The notes under the pieces are model-generated. The model had not been told where the DNA came from. It saw only the letters and a program-made list of their open reading frames with translations, and did no database searches. DNA of 64,000 nt from Unio delphinus (Eukaryota; Mollusca; Bivalvia; Unionida; Unionidae), in NCBI GenBank assembly GCA_029339505.1, contig JAQISU010001239.1:11545501-11609500 (forward strand). The letters run 5' to 3'. Shown here one piece after another: positions 54,218-60,980 of this stretch. Position numbers and translations under genes: made by a program. The first letter of the stretch is position 1. Each line of letters opens with the position of its first letter.

Positions 54218-54368
54218 TTGACCATTTATCATTATTTGATTGTGACCGTCCCTCATAGAGATTTTAATTTTTTTTAGCATTTTTTGATTGATAATGTCAA
54301 AAACAGTGAAAATATTTCACACTGAATAAAAATTGATGGACGGTTCAGATTGATCAATAAAAACAACA

Positions 54369-54422
54369 ATGTGGAAAGTGTGGTATTAATTATTTTTATA
54401 AGGATTTCCACACTTTCCACAT
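54369..54422. repeat. hairpin 1 of the control region
   Basis: Arms ATGTGGAAAGTGTGG and (C)CACACTTTCCACAT enclose an AT-rich loop containing TATTAATTATTTTTATA. The structure parallels hairpin 2. Confidence 0.85.
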
Positions 54423-54495
54423 ACCTGATAGAAGGTGTCTCACGATGACATAACACTTCCACGGTGGTATTAAAACTCATCCGACATGTCATAAA

Positions 54496-54549
54496 ATGTT
54501 GAAAGTGTGATATTAATTATTTTTATAGCAATTATGACACTTTCAACAT
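54496..54549. repeat. hairpin 2 of the control region
   Basis: Arms ATGTTGAAAGTGT and ACACTTTCAACAT enclose the same loop sequence as hairpin 1. The G-C pair at arm position 5 of hairpin 1 is a T-A pair here, so the change is compensated on both arms. Confidence 0.85.
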
Positions 54550-54630
54550 CAATGATAACGCCCTTAACACTTCCACGATGGTGTTAGGTCGGGTTCGGGA
54601 AAATTGTTTCACAATTGAAAAAGTGTTTTG

Positions 54631-54660
54631 CAATTGAAAAATTGTTTCTGATTTCAAATA
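54631..54660 (+). promoter_or_regulatory. 30-bp leader motif before the 289-residue gene
   Basis: The 30 bases from CAATTGAAAAATTGTTTCTG to the last base before the ATG are identical to 55541-55570. Identity that ends exactly at two start codons suggests a shared late promoter or 5' leader. Further CAATTGAAAA cores lie just upstream (54612) and at 60253. Confidence 0.65.
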
Positions 54661-55530
54661 ATGGTCAATGAAGCATTAACAACCCGATTGACTCGTGAAC
54701 GACTGGATGCAATCAGGAGATTTGTACCAATTCGTGACTCTGTACGGAATAAACTACAACAACGACAGAGTCTTCAGACTGATTTTGCTGCGGGATCTGA
54801 AGAATTGTTTAAACCAGTAACAACAGCAACGAAGGAGATAGAATGTGCTATACTGGGAGATGATCCTGACGGTAAAAGAAAAGAAGAGGGTCTTATTCCT
54901 GTGTTAGAAAAAATAGCAAAAAGAACTAAACAAACAAAAAAATCCTTGCAATCACTTCCTCAGGATATATCAACCGCTTCGAAACGAAAATTTAAAGGAT
55001 TTCAGGAAGAACTAGTTAGTGGACTACCTAAATCAATTATATTTACCGAGAGCGCTAAACAACAAATTCTCAACGAGGATATAGACAATTTAGGTGAATT
55101 CGCTGCTAACAGCTATGATTCACAAGAGAAGTTTTTCACGGACAATTATTCGGATTATAGAATGTCACATAATGAATGGGCTGATATAGTGTATGAAATA
55201 AATACTGGGAGTTTAGATAGAAGGATGAAGGAATACAGAGACTTAAAGAGAAAATTTCAACTCCAAATAAGACAGCCATACGATGAGAAGAAATTTCTGG
55301 GGAGTGGTCTAGTTGGAAACGCTAGCGTTTCATGTCCTGGTAGTGTTCTCAGTGATATATCACGATTAGAAGTTCTCATCGGAGGAAAACGAGCCGGAAA
55401 TAACTCACCGGAAATAATTAATGAAGCAGCTGATATCTGTAGACGATTATTTCAGGGTGGTATCATGGATATCAGCACATATCGAGATTTCATTGGCGAG
55501 TTAGTGGAAAGTGGGTATCATAGTGACTGA
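54661..55530 (+). CDS. unrecognised virion-block protein, 289 residues
   Basis: I cannot assign this protein to a family. It is mostly helical and charged, with an Arg-rich N-terminus, a KRT KQTKK-type basic stretch near residue 90 and a FLGSGL motif near residue 216 that resembles adenain cleavage sites ((M/L/I)xGx-G), although the P4 residue is Phe. It is the first gene after the control region and shares its 30-bp leader with the next gene. Place and possible cleavage site suggest a minor virion or core component. The frame is intact. The start is fixed by the leader. Confidence 0.72.
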   Translation: MVNEALTTRLTRERLDAIRRFVPIRDSVRNKLQQRQSLQTDFAAGSEELFKPVTTATKEIECAILGDDPDGKRKEEGLIPVLEKIAKRTKQTKKSLQSLPQDISTASKRKFKGFQEELVSGLPKSIIFTESAKQQILNEDIDNLGEFAANSYDSQEKFFTDNYSDYRMSHNEWADIVYEINTGSLDRRMKEYRDLKRKFQLQIRQPYDEKKFLGSGLVGNASVSCPGSVLSDISRLEVLIGGKRAGNNSPEIINEAADICRRLFQGGIMDISTYRDFIGELVESGYHSD

Positions 55531-55540
55531 ATTGAAAAGT

Positions 55541-55570
55541 CAATTGAAAAATTGTTTCTGATTTCAAATA
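55541..55570 (+). promoter_or_regulatory. 30-bp leader motif before the 150-residue gene
   Basis: It is identical to 54631-54660 and also ends at the base before ATG. It lies between the stop of the 289-residue gene and this start, so a promoter for each gene is more likely than one long message. Confidence 0.65.
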
Positions 55571-56023
55571 ATGATCATACACTACAATCATGATAAACCA
55601 ACCCCCGTCTACGTAGTTAATTCACGGTTTCCAGTTTATAGAGCATACTACGGAGATGGTTTAGGTAATACCATTGCAGGGTTATTTGCGAGAATGGCTC
55701 CAAAAGTGATGCCGTTGGCTAAACAATTAGGAATGAAAGCAATTGATGTTATTCGTAATAAGGGTATTGGTGCTGTTGGAGATCTTGCCGGAAAAGCGTT
55801 TTCAGCTGCGAAGAATAAAATAACATCATTAGTGAGACGAAAAAAGAAACCGGTACCATTGCCATCTACAGCAGAAATGCCTGCAAGTGTTAGTAAAATA
55901 ATAAATAACGCAGTAGATGAAAAACTAGCATCATTGGTGACTCCCTTGATAAATCAAGGGGACCAAAATAACATGATAGCAAACATGATAGCAGGAAGTG
56001 GCTTTAAAAAAACACGACGATGA
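55571..56023 (+). CDS. small basic virion protein, pVI/core-like
   Basis: The 150-residue protein has an N-terminal Tyr-rich part, a Gly/Ala-rich amphipathic helical middle, a basic cluster RRKKKPVP (about 98-105) and a C-terminal IAGSGFKK. The last fits the adenain consensus (M/I/L)xGx-G. Similar small Polinton proteins are taken as counterparts of adenovirus pVI or core proteins that bind DNA or disturb membranes. That is inference, because no firm homology can be shown by eye. The frame is intact and the major capsid gene follows within 41 bp. Confidence 0.72.
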   Translation: MIIHYNHDKPTPVYVVNSRFPVYRAYYGDGLGNTIAGLFARMAPKVMPLAKQLGMKAIDVIRNKGIGAVGDLAGKAFSAAKNKITSLVRRKKKPVPLPSTAEMPASVSKIINNAVDEKLASLVTPLINQGDQNNMIANMIAGSGFKKTRR

Positions 56024-56063
56024 AATGGGAAATCGCGATTTAGACTCTGATAAATAGAATAAA

Positions 56064-57527
56064 ATGTTCAAAAGGTCACCTGATCCAGCATTTGATATGG
56101 ATGCCCCAGTTCTCAAGAATGATTCTGTACGCGATTTTCAATTTTATTCTTATCACGCAGTACAACCAGATCTCCGATCGCGAATTGAACTTCAAGTTCA
56201 TGATGCCAGTAAATATTTTCTACCGTGTGAGGCATTTATTGAAGTAGAAGGAGAACTTGTAACAAATGTTGCAGCTGATACCCCATATGACAATAACGCA
56301 AATGTTCGAGTTGGTTTTGTTAATAACGGCATAATGGCGTTATTTGAAAGCGCTAGATATCTCATTGATGGAAAAGAAATTGAATCCATTGACCGTGAAG
56401 TTGATGTGGCCACAACAATCATAGGGTTAGCGAGATATTCTGATGATTATACAAGATCAGCGGGTCCATCTATGATGTTTGCAAAGGATACCTCTGATAA
56501 CGCTGATCACCTTCAATTCATTAAAGTGTTAACAGCAAGAGATAATGCAGAAGCCGATCAACAGGAAGCAGCTAATCCAGAACGTCGAACTAGACCCGGA
56601 GCTGCGTTTGATATTCTCGGAGGCGTTAATGGTAATCTCAATTTAGGATTTGCAACACGTGTAGCAACGTTGCATGGGCAGCGTCGACGATTTTCATGTG
56701 CGATTCCACTGCATCATATATTTGGATTCTGTAGAAACGTCCGAAAAGTTATTTATGGAGCTAAACACACAGTAGCGCTTGTACGAAAGGGTACTGATGA
56801 TGATGCAATCTGGCGTAATGCTGAGGTTGCTCCCGGTAAAGTCATTTTAACAAAACTATCATTGTGGATGCCAGTATTAACTCCATCAATCACCGAAGAA
56901 CAACGACTACTATCATTTATGGACCAAGGAGGAAAGTCGTTGTTAAGTTGGTTATCAGTGACCACGGATATTAAACAAGACAGTGTTGATGGTACATTCA
57001 CATGGCACCTGGCATCAAAACAAGGTGTTTCAGCTCCACTTCATATATTCGTAGCGTTACAGAATAATGCGCGAGTTGGTAATCAAGAACGAAGCCATAT
57101 GATATTTGATCAGTTAGGTGTTAATGAAGTCTCGCTGAGAATAAACGGACAGCAGGAACCATCCGAGGATATACAACTTGATTACGGTCAGAATCATATT
57201 GCACGCGTGTATCATAACCTGTTGTCATATATGTCACGTGATCTAAATGTGGATACTGGTTTGCAAATATCACAATTAGATTTCAAAAGCCTCTATCCGA
57301 TTTATTACTTTTCGCTGGAACATCTTGATTTAACAAGACAATCTGTCGTTGATATACACTTTAGAGCCCGTGTAACCCGTCCGATTGGTCCACCAGTTGG
57401 TGGGGTACCTCCTATCCTTATCCCGAATTATAGAGCGGTTGCTGTCATTCTTAGTGATAAATCAATGCTACTTGAAGGTGTTGGAGGAAGAATGAGAGTG
57501 GTAGATGCACCAGTGGAAAACATGTAG
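56064..57527 (+). CDS. major capsid protein, double jelly-roll fold
   Basis: The 487-residue protein has the typical features of the Polinton/adintovirus major capsid: an N-terminal strand-rich domain ending with RRFSCAIPLHHIFGF, a VIYGAKHTVALVRK segment, a GKVILTKLSLWMPVLTPS segment, and a second strand-rich domain with SLRINGQQEP and ending in a VILSDKSMLLEG block. In this family two jelly-roll domains per chain form pseudo-hexameric trimers that build an icosahedral shell. Length is normal and the frame is intact. It sits between the two small virion proteins. Confidence 0.9.
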   Translation: MFKRSPDPAFDMDAPVLKNDSVRDFQFYSYHAVQPDLRSRIELQVHDASKYFLPCEAFIEVEGELVTNVAADTPYDNNANVRVGFVNNGIMALFESARYLIDGKEIESIDREVDVATTIIGLARYSDDYTRSAGPSMMFAKDTSDNADHLQFIKVLTARDNAEADQQEAANPERRTRPGAAFDILGGVNGNLNLGFATRVATLHGQRRRFSCAIPLHHIFGFCRNVRKVIYGAKHTVALVRKGTDDDAIWRNAEVAPGKVILTKLSLWMPVLTPSITEEQRLLSFMDQGGKSLLSWLSVTTDIKQDSVDGTFTWHLASKQGVSAPLHIFVALQNNARVGNQERSHMIFDQLGVNEVSLRINGQQEPSEDIQLDYGQNHIARVYHNLLSYMSRDLNVDTGLQISQLDFKSLYPIYYFSLEHLDLTRQSVVDIHFRARVTRPIGPPVGGVPPILIPNYRAVAVILSDKSMLLEGVGGRMRVVDAPVENM

Positions 57528-57548
57528 ACGATTTAGAATCAATCAATT

Positions 57549-57953
57549 ATGTATAACATGTCATATAGTGCTATTAGTGTTGCGTTAACTCCCGGTCAAT
57601 TAAAAAAATTGCAATCGGAATCAGCTAAAAAATGTGGAACCACAATCACGTTGAAACCCAACCAAATGACTGGTGGTGCAAATAAACTATCGCTGACAAC
57701 TCGTCAGGTGAAACATTTCAATGATGCACTTGCAGCCAAAAAAGGTGTTCAGATTACTCTTTCTGCGGCTGCTATCAAAAATATGATTAAAACAGGCGGT
57801 ATATTTCCGTTGTTAGCTGCGATTCCAGCATTGATTGCAGCAGCAGCCCCAGCGGTGGCTAAAGCGGCAGCGTTAGGAGCCGTTGGTACTGCAGCAGGAA
57901 TGGCACTAAAGAAAGCAACTGGGAAAGGATATAAAAAAAGGGAAAGGGTCTAA
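57549..57953 (+). CDS. small hydrophobic virion protein with adenain site (possible frame change at the end)
   Basis: The 134-residue protein begins with two LTPGQ/LTTRQ-type repeats and then has a long Ala-rich hydrophobic stretch (about residues 86-120) and a Lys-rich tail. MTGG followed by Ala (near residue 41) fits the adenain consensus (M/I/L)xGG-x. Similar small proteins are common beside Polinton capsid genes and are thought to act on membranes or DNA inside the particle. At an A7 run (57933-57939) the +1 frame becomes open and runs on through the 45-bp repeats into the protease frame. The annotated end may therefore be a frame-change artefact. Confidence 0.72.
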   Translation: MYNMSYSAISVALTPGQLKKLQSESAKKCGTTITLKPNQMTGGANKLSLTTRQVKHFNDALAAKKGVQITLSAAAIKNMIKTGGIFPLLAAIPALIAAAAPAVAKAAALGAVGTAAGMALKKATGKGYKKRERV

Positions 57954-58060
57954 GACTACCAGGAACCCCGTATTCGTGTTACAGCGGAAAGGGTCTAAGA
58001 CTACCAGGAACCCCGTATTCGTGGTACAGCGGAAAGGGTCTAAGACTACCAGGAACGATT
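57943..58060 (+). repeat. 45-bp tandem repeat, about 2.5 copies, between core protein and protease
   Basis: AGGGTCTAAGACTACCAGGA recurs at exact 45-bp spacing (GGGTC at 57946, 57991 and 58036). The period is 15 codons, so it stays open in the protease frame (unit RKGSKTTRNPVFV.Q). It may extend the upstream protein's basic tail or be a local duplication without coding role. Confidence 0.9.
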
Positions 58061-58080
58061 TATTAATTCAGAAATCTTCG

Positions 58081-58545
58081 ATGGTTCCGATGTCCAATTT
58101 TGATTTACTCGATGCTGCTAAAAAACTCGCGATTAAAAACTTCAGAGGTGTCTTTATGAAAGATCAATTACCACATCAACCAAACAGCGTTGAAACCGGA
58201 ATCATTAATTTAGATAACAGCACCGGACCCGGAACTCACTGGGTTGCATACGCTATTGATCCACGTGGGATTGTCTATTTCGATTCATATGGATTAGCCC
58301 CGCCAAAAGAATTTATGCGTTATATAAAAAAAAATTCAATGAAGACTTTGTATTCTACGCTACCAACACAACAAATGAATGACCCACCAATATGTGGCAG
58401 CGAAGTATTAAATGTCCTTAACGCTATTTCTAACTCCTTGAGTAACCCAAGCGGAAAACCACCACATGTTGTCGTGAATGAATACACTAGTAATCGCTGG
58501 AGAAAATCGAAGATTTTTCAACGAAGTCGTCAAAAACGATTTTAG
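58081..58545 (+). CDS. adenain-like maturation cysteine protease
   Basis: From ATG 58081 the protein has 154 residues. GVFMKDQLP is followed by THW with the catalytic His (H53), YFDSYG (D68), a Gln (Q98) and PICGSE with the catalytic Cys (C105), the order seen in adenovirus protease and other C5/Ulp1-type enzymes. It trims capsid precursor proteins during particle maturation, and fitting sites are visible in neighbouring small proteins. An upstream extension in frame runs through the 45-bp repeats but lacks an ATG, so I chose 58081. Met 4 (58090) is also possible. The frame is intact and contains an A9 run without a break. Confidence 0.92.
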   Translation: MVPMSNFDLLDAAKKLAIKNFRGVFMKDQLPHQPNSVETGIINLDNSTGPGTHWVAYAIDPRGIVYFDSYGLAPPKEFMRYIKKNSMKTLYSTLPTQQMNDPPICGSEVLNVLNAISNSLSNPSGKPPHVVVNEYTSNRWRKSKIFQRSRQKRF

Positions 58546-58569
58546 AGAGAGAAAGAGTTTTACAATAAC

Positions 58570-60222
58570 ATGATTGATATTTGGGGGAGATCTTTGAAAC
58601 CCAAACCCGATGGCACTGCACCACCTGATTCTGTCAAGGATATAAAAAAAATAATTGAAGATCAAATCGCTGAGACGTTGAACTTAACAAATGTTGATCC
58701 TAATGAAATAGTTGTATTTCAGGACAAACAGGGTAAATTGAAATCCAGTGATGTGTCATTGAATGACATTTTGATACGGCAGCGCGACGCCGCTGAAAAC
58801 TCTATTGCGCTGTATTCCAACGACGGACGACTTAAAGCCAGTAATATATCCGCGGATGACATTTTAAAACGGCAGCAAGACGCCACTGAAAACTCTATTG
58901 CGTTGTATTCCAGCGACGGACGACTTAAAGCCAGTAATATATCCGCGGATGACATTTTAAAACGGCAGCAAGACGCCACTGAAAACTCTATTGCGTTGTA
59001 TTCCAACGACGGACGACTTAAACCAGGCGCACTTGTGTCTACGATCACCGACGTGATTGCCGCCCACGACCATGAGTTGGATAATTCTCTGTTAGAACTA
59101 GCAATACTTCAATCTAAAATTGAAGAACACGGAAAACAGTTTTCAGTTTTTCGCAAAAATGTCGTACATAAATTCTTTGGAACCCCGCTTCTGGTTGGCA
59201 TGACTCTCGCTGAAATCAAAAACTATCTATCGATATTCTTTTTTAACAAGGACGCGGGAAGGATGATGAATGAAAATGAAATCAAGGCAAATTATCTCGA
59301 GATTTACAATGATATTTCTAAAATAATAGAAAATGTTGAGCGGGTACAAAAACCCACTAACGACGTCATTGTTAGGTTTTTTGGATCCCCACCTGTGGCA
59401 GATTCGACTCTCGCTGAAATCAGTGAGTTTATTATCAGGCATACTCACAATGCCTACGTCACTAATAATTTCTTTGGTGTCCCCGCTACATCTACGATGA
59501 CTCTCAACGATATTATTAGGTTTATGGTGAGACAAACAACACTTAATACCATCGTGGATAGATTTTTGGGGAGAACACGTGATGAATCTGAAACCACATC
59601 GTTGACAGGCCCAACCCTCGCTGAAGTTAAAAGCTCTATTGACGAACAAAAATCCACCAACGAGTTTGTTAAAAATTTCTTTGAGGGCAGTAGCCTCCAA
59701 GATATCACGACGAAATTTTCTAACATCGACAACCATATTAAAACCCAAGCACGGATTAGAATCAACGAACTTCTGGTTTCATTCTTTTCTAACAAGGAGG
59801 AGAGGGGGAAAACAATAGATCCTGCCAGAATCAGGGTAAATTATCTCGATATTTCCAACGATCTTCTTGAACTAAAAGAAAACTTTGAAAGGATAAAAAT
59901 TCCGCACAAAAAACCTAAAAATATCGTGTATACGATCAAACATAAAATCGAGGATTGGATAAGAGACAAAGCTCCTAGAATTACCATCGATCTCTTGTGG
60001 GATGAGGGGGAAGTGAAGGTTGATGGTATCTATAGGTTAACGTGGGCCTCTATCGATCAATTTAATATGATCATGAACAATAGAACCTACTCTGGTGGCG
60101 TCGCGACGTTAATTATCGAGACTGGCATAACACCAGAATTTCACTTCGTCGCGGTTAATAGCTCCACCATTAGATCAAAAATAGCCTGGTGTATAGAACT
60201 CGTAGATCATTTTTCCGGCTGA
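58570..60222 (+). CDS. long repeat-built protein, candidate fibre/spike
   Basis: The 550-residue protein has a short N-terminal tail (MIDIWGRSLK) and then four 31-residue repeats (about residues 46-151, unit with NSIALYSNDGRLKASNISAD). A second array of five looser repeats with a V..FFG.P....TLAEI pattern follows (about 198-380), then coiled-coil-prone segments including NYLEI..DI.....N.ER twice, and a distinct C-terminal domain (about 447-550) that could be a head. A tail, a shaft of repeats and a head match the plan of adenovirus fibres, and the gene lies in the virion block near the penton-like gene. Function is inferred from architecture, and I do not recognise the sequence. The frame is intact. 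Confidence 0.72.
   Translation: MIDIWGRSLKPKPDGTAPPDSVKDIKKIIEDQIAETLNLTNVDPNEIVVFQDKQGKLKSSDVSLNDILIRQRDAAENSIALYSNDGRLKASNISADDILKRQQDATENSIALYSSDGRLKASNISADDILKRQQDATENSIALYSNDGRLKPGALVSTITDVIAAHDHELDNSLLELAILQSKIEEHGKQFSVFRKNVVHKFFGTPLLVGMTLAEIKNYLSIFFFNKDAGRMMNENEIKANYLEIYNDISKIIENVERVQKPTNDVIVRFFGSPPVADSTLAEISEFIIRHTHNAYVTNNFFGVPATSTMTLNDIIRFMVRQTTLNTIVDRFLGRTRDESETTSLTGPTLAEVKSSIDEQKSTNEFVKNFFEGSSLQDITTKFSNIDNHIKTQARIRINELLVSFFSNKEERGKTIDPARIRVNYLDISNDLLELKENFERIKIPHKKPKNIVYTIKHKIEDWIRDKAPRITIDLLWDEGEVKVDGIYRLTWASIDQFNMIMNNRTYSGGVATLIIETGITPEFHFVAVNSSTIRSKIAWCIELVDHFSG
58791..59040 (+). repeat. 93-bp coding repeats in the candidate fibre gene
   Basis: Nearly identical 93-bp units follow each other at the DNA level, with an older diverged unit before them. 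The identity shows recent expansion, which is a common way for attachment proteins to change shaft length. Confidence 0.9.
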
Positions 60223-60252
60223 AGTACTAACGATTCCCGCGAACTTGAAAAC

Positions 60253-60275
60253 ACAATTGAAAACGCTAGCGTTTT
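60253..60275 (+). promoter_or_regulatory. CAATTGAAAA core overlapping a 16-bp palindrome
   Basis: ACAATTGAAAA matches the core of the leader motif at 54631 and 55541, and is joined to AAAACGCTAGCGTTTT, a perfect palindrome (60260-60275). It lies 10 bp before the ATG at 60286, so it is a candidate promoter element. Confidence 0.45.
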
Positions 60276-60285
60276 TAAAATAACA

Positions 60286-60831
60286 ATGATTTCATCAACT
60301 CAATGTCACTATGATCAGGTCAGAGAATTTCAAAATAGACTCAAAACCCTCGCCGAGGAGTATCAAATAAAAATAAAAAAATACCGACGAAGAATCACCG
60401 CAATTGATATTACTATGTACTCGGTGTCAAGCGTTCTCGCTGGCGCCGGAATAATACTTGCATCGGTTACAATGATTGCCCCGGTCGTAGTTCCAATTTG
60501 CATTTCTGCGGTGGCTACAATCGGGGGTATATCAACCGGGATAGCAAAAAAGATATCATCATGCAGCCAGAGTAAACTGCAGAATTACTTAATTCAATTT
60601 CATATTGCATCAACCGCATATTCGCAATTATCATTGATGATATCATCGTCACTCGATAATACGATTATATCAGATAGTGAATTCTCAGCGATGGTCAGTA
60701 TTTTTGATTCCGCGATATCGAAATTAGAGCGACAACATGAATATAATAACAATGACAACACCGATGGAATTAGAAAACACGAACCCAAAAACCAGAATGA
60801 TCTCAATAACCTCAACCATACCAAATTGTGA
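60286..60831 (+). CDS. two-membrane-segment protein, tail altered by a duplication
   Basis: The 181-residue protein has a basic N-terminal helix (residues 10-40), two adjacent hydrophobic segments (about 43-66 and 67-86, Gly/Ala/Val/Ile-rich) and a helical C-terminal part. It probably sits in a membrane as a hairpin. I do not recognise the family. The end overlaps a 151-bp tandem duplication that also contains the start of the next gene. As a result this frame closes early at 60831, and a second copy of the original tail lies in another frame to 61000. Confidence 0.68.
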   Translation: MISSTQCHYDQVREFQNRLKTLAEEYQIKIKKYRRRITAIDITMYSVSSVLAGAGIILASVTMIAPVVVPICISAVATIGGISTGIAKKISSCSQSKLQNYLIQFHIASTAYSQLSLMISSSLDNTIISDSEFSAMVSIFDSAISKLERQHEYNNNDNTDGIRKHEPKNQNDLNNLNHTKL

Positions 60832-60980
60832 GTTCTCAGTGATGGTCAGTATTTATGATTCCGCGGTGTCAAAATTAGAGCGACAACATGAGTATAATAA
60901 CAATGACGACACCGATGGAATTACTTCAACAAATAGTGGAGAACACGAACCCAGTACAAACAAGTATGATATCAATAACA
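60679..60980 (+). repeat. 151-bp tandem duplication across a gene overlap
   Basis: GAATTCTCAGCGATGGTCAG at 60679 recurs as GAGTTCTCAGTGATGGTCAG at 60830, and the match continues through the following 150 bp with scattered changes. The unit holds the tail of the membrane protein gene and, in another frame, the start of the penton-like gene. The length 151 is not a multiple of three, so frames shift between copies. Confidence 0.9.

Larger units (their letters stand above)
54218..54630. promoter_or_regulatory. non-coding control region between early and virion blocks
   Basis: The only long gene-free stretch inside the element. It holds two related hairpins (54369-54422 and 54496-54549), each followed at similar distance by a TAACACTTCCACG(G/A)TGGT(A/G)TTA inverted-repeat block (near 54448 and 54566), so a module of about 125 bp is duplicated. 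It lies directly before the virion gene block and could be a promoter, RNA-processing or terminator element, or an origin or packaging signal. Confidence 0.6.

Noticed and set aside
58590..58660. Frame break at an A8 run at the start of the fibre-like gene
   Set aside because: The run at 58646 is inside an intact frame with consistent protein on both sides, so no break is needed.
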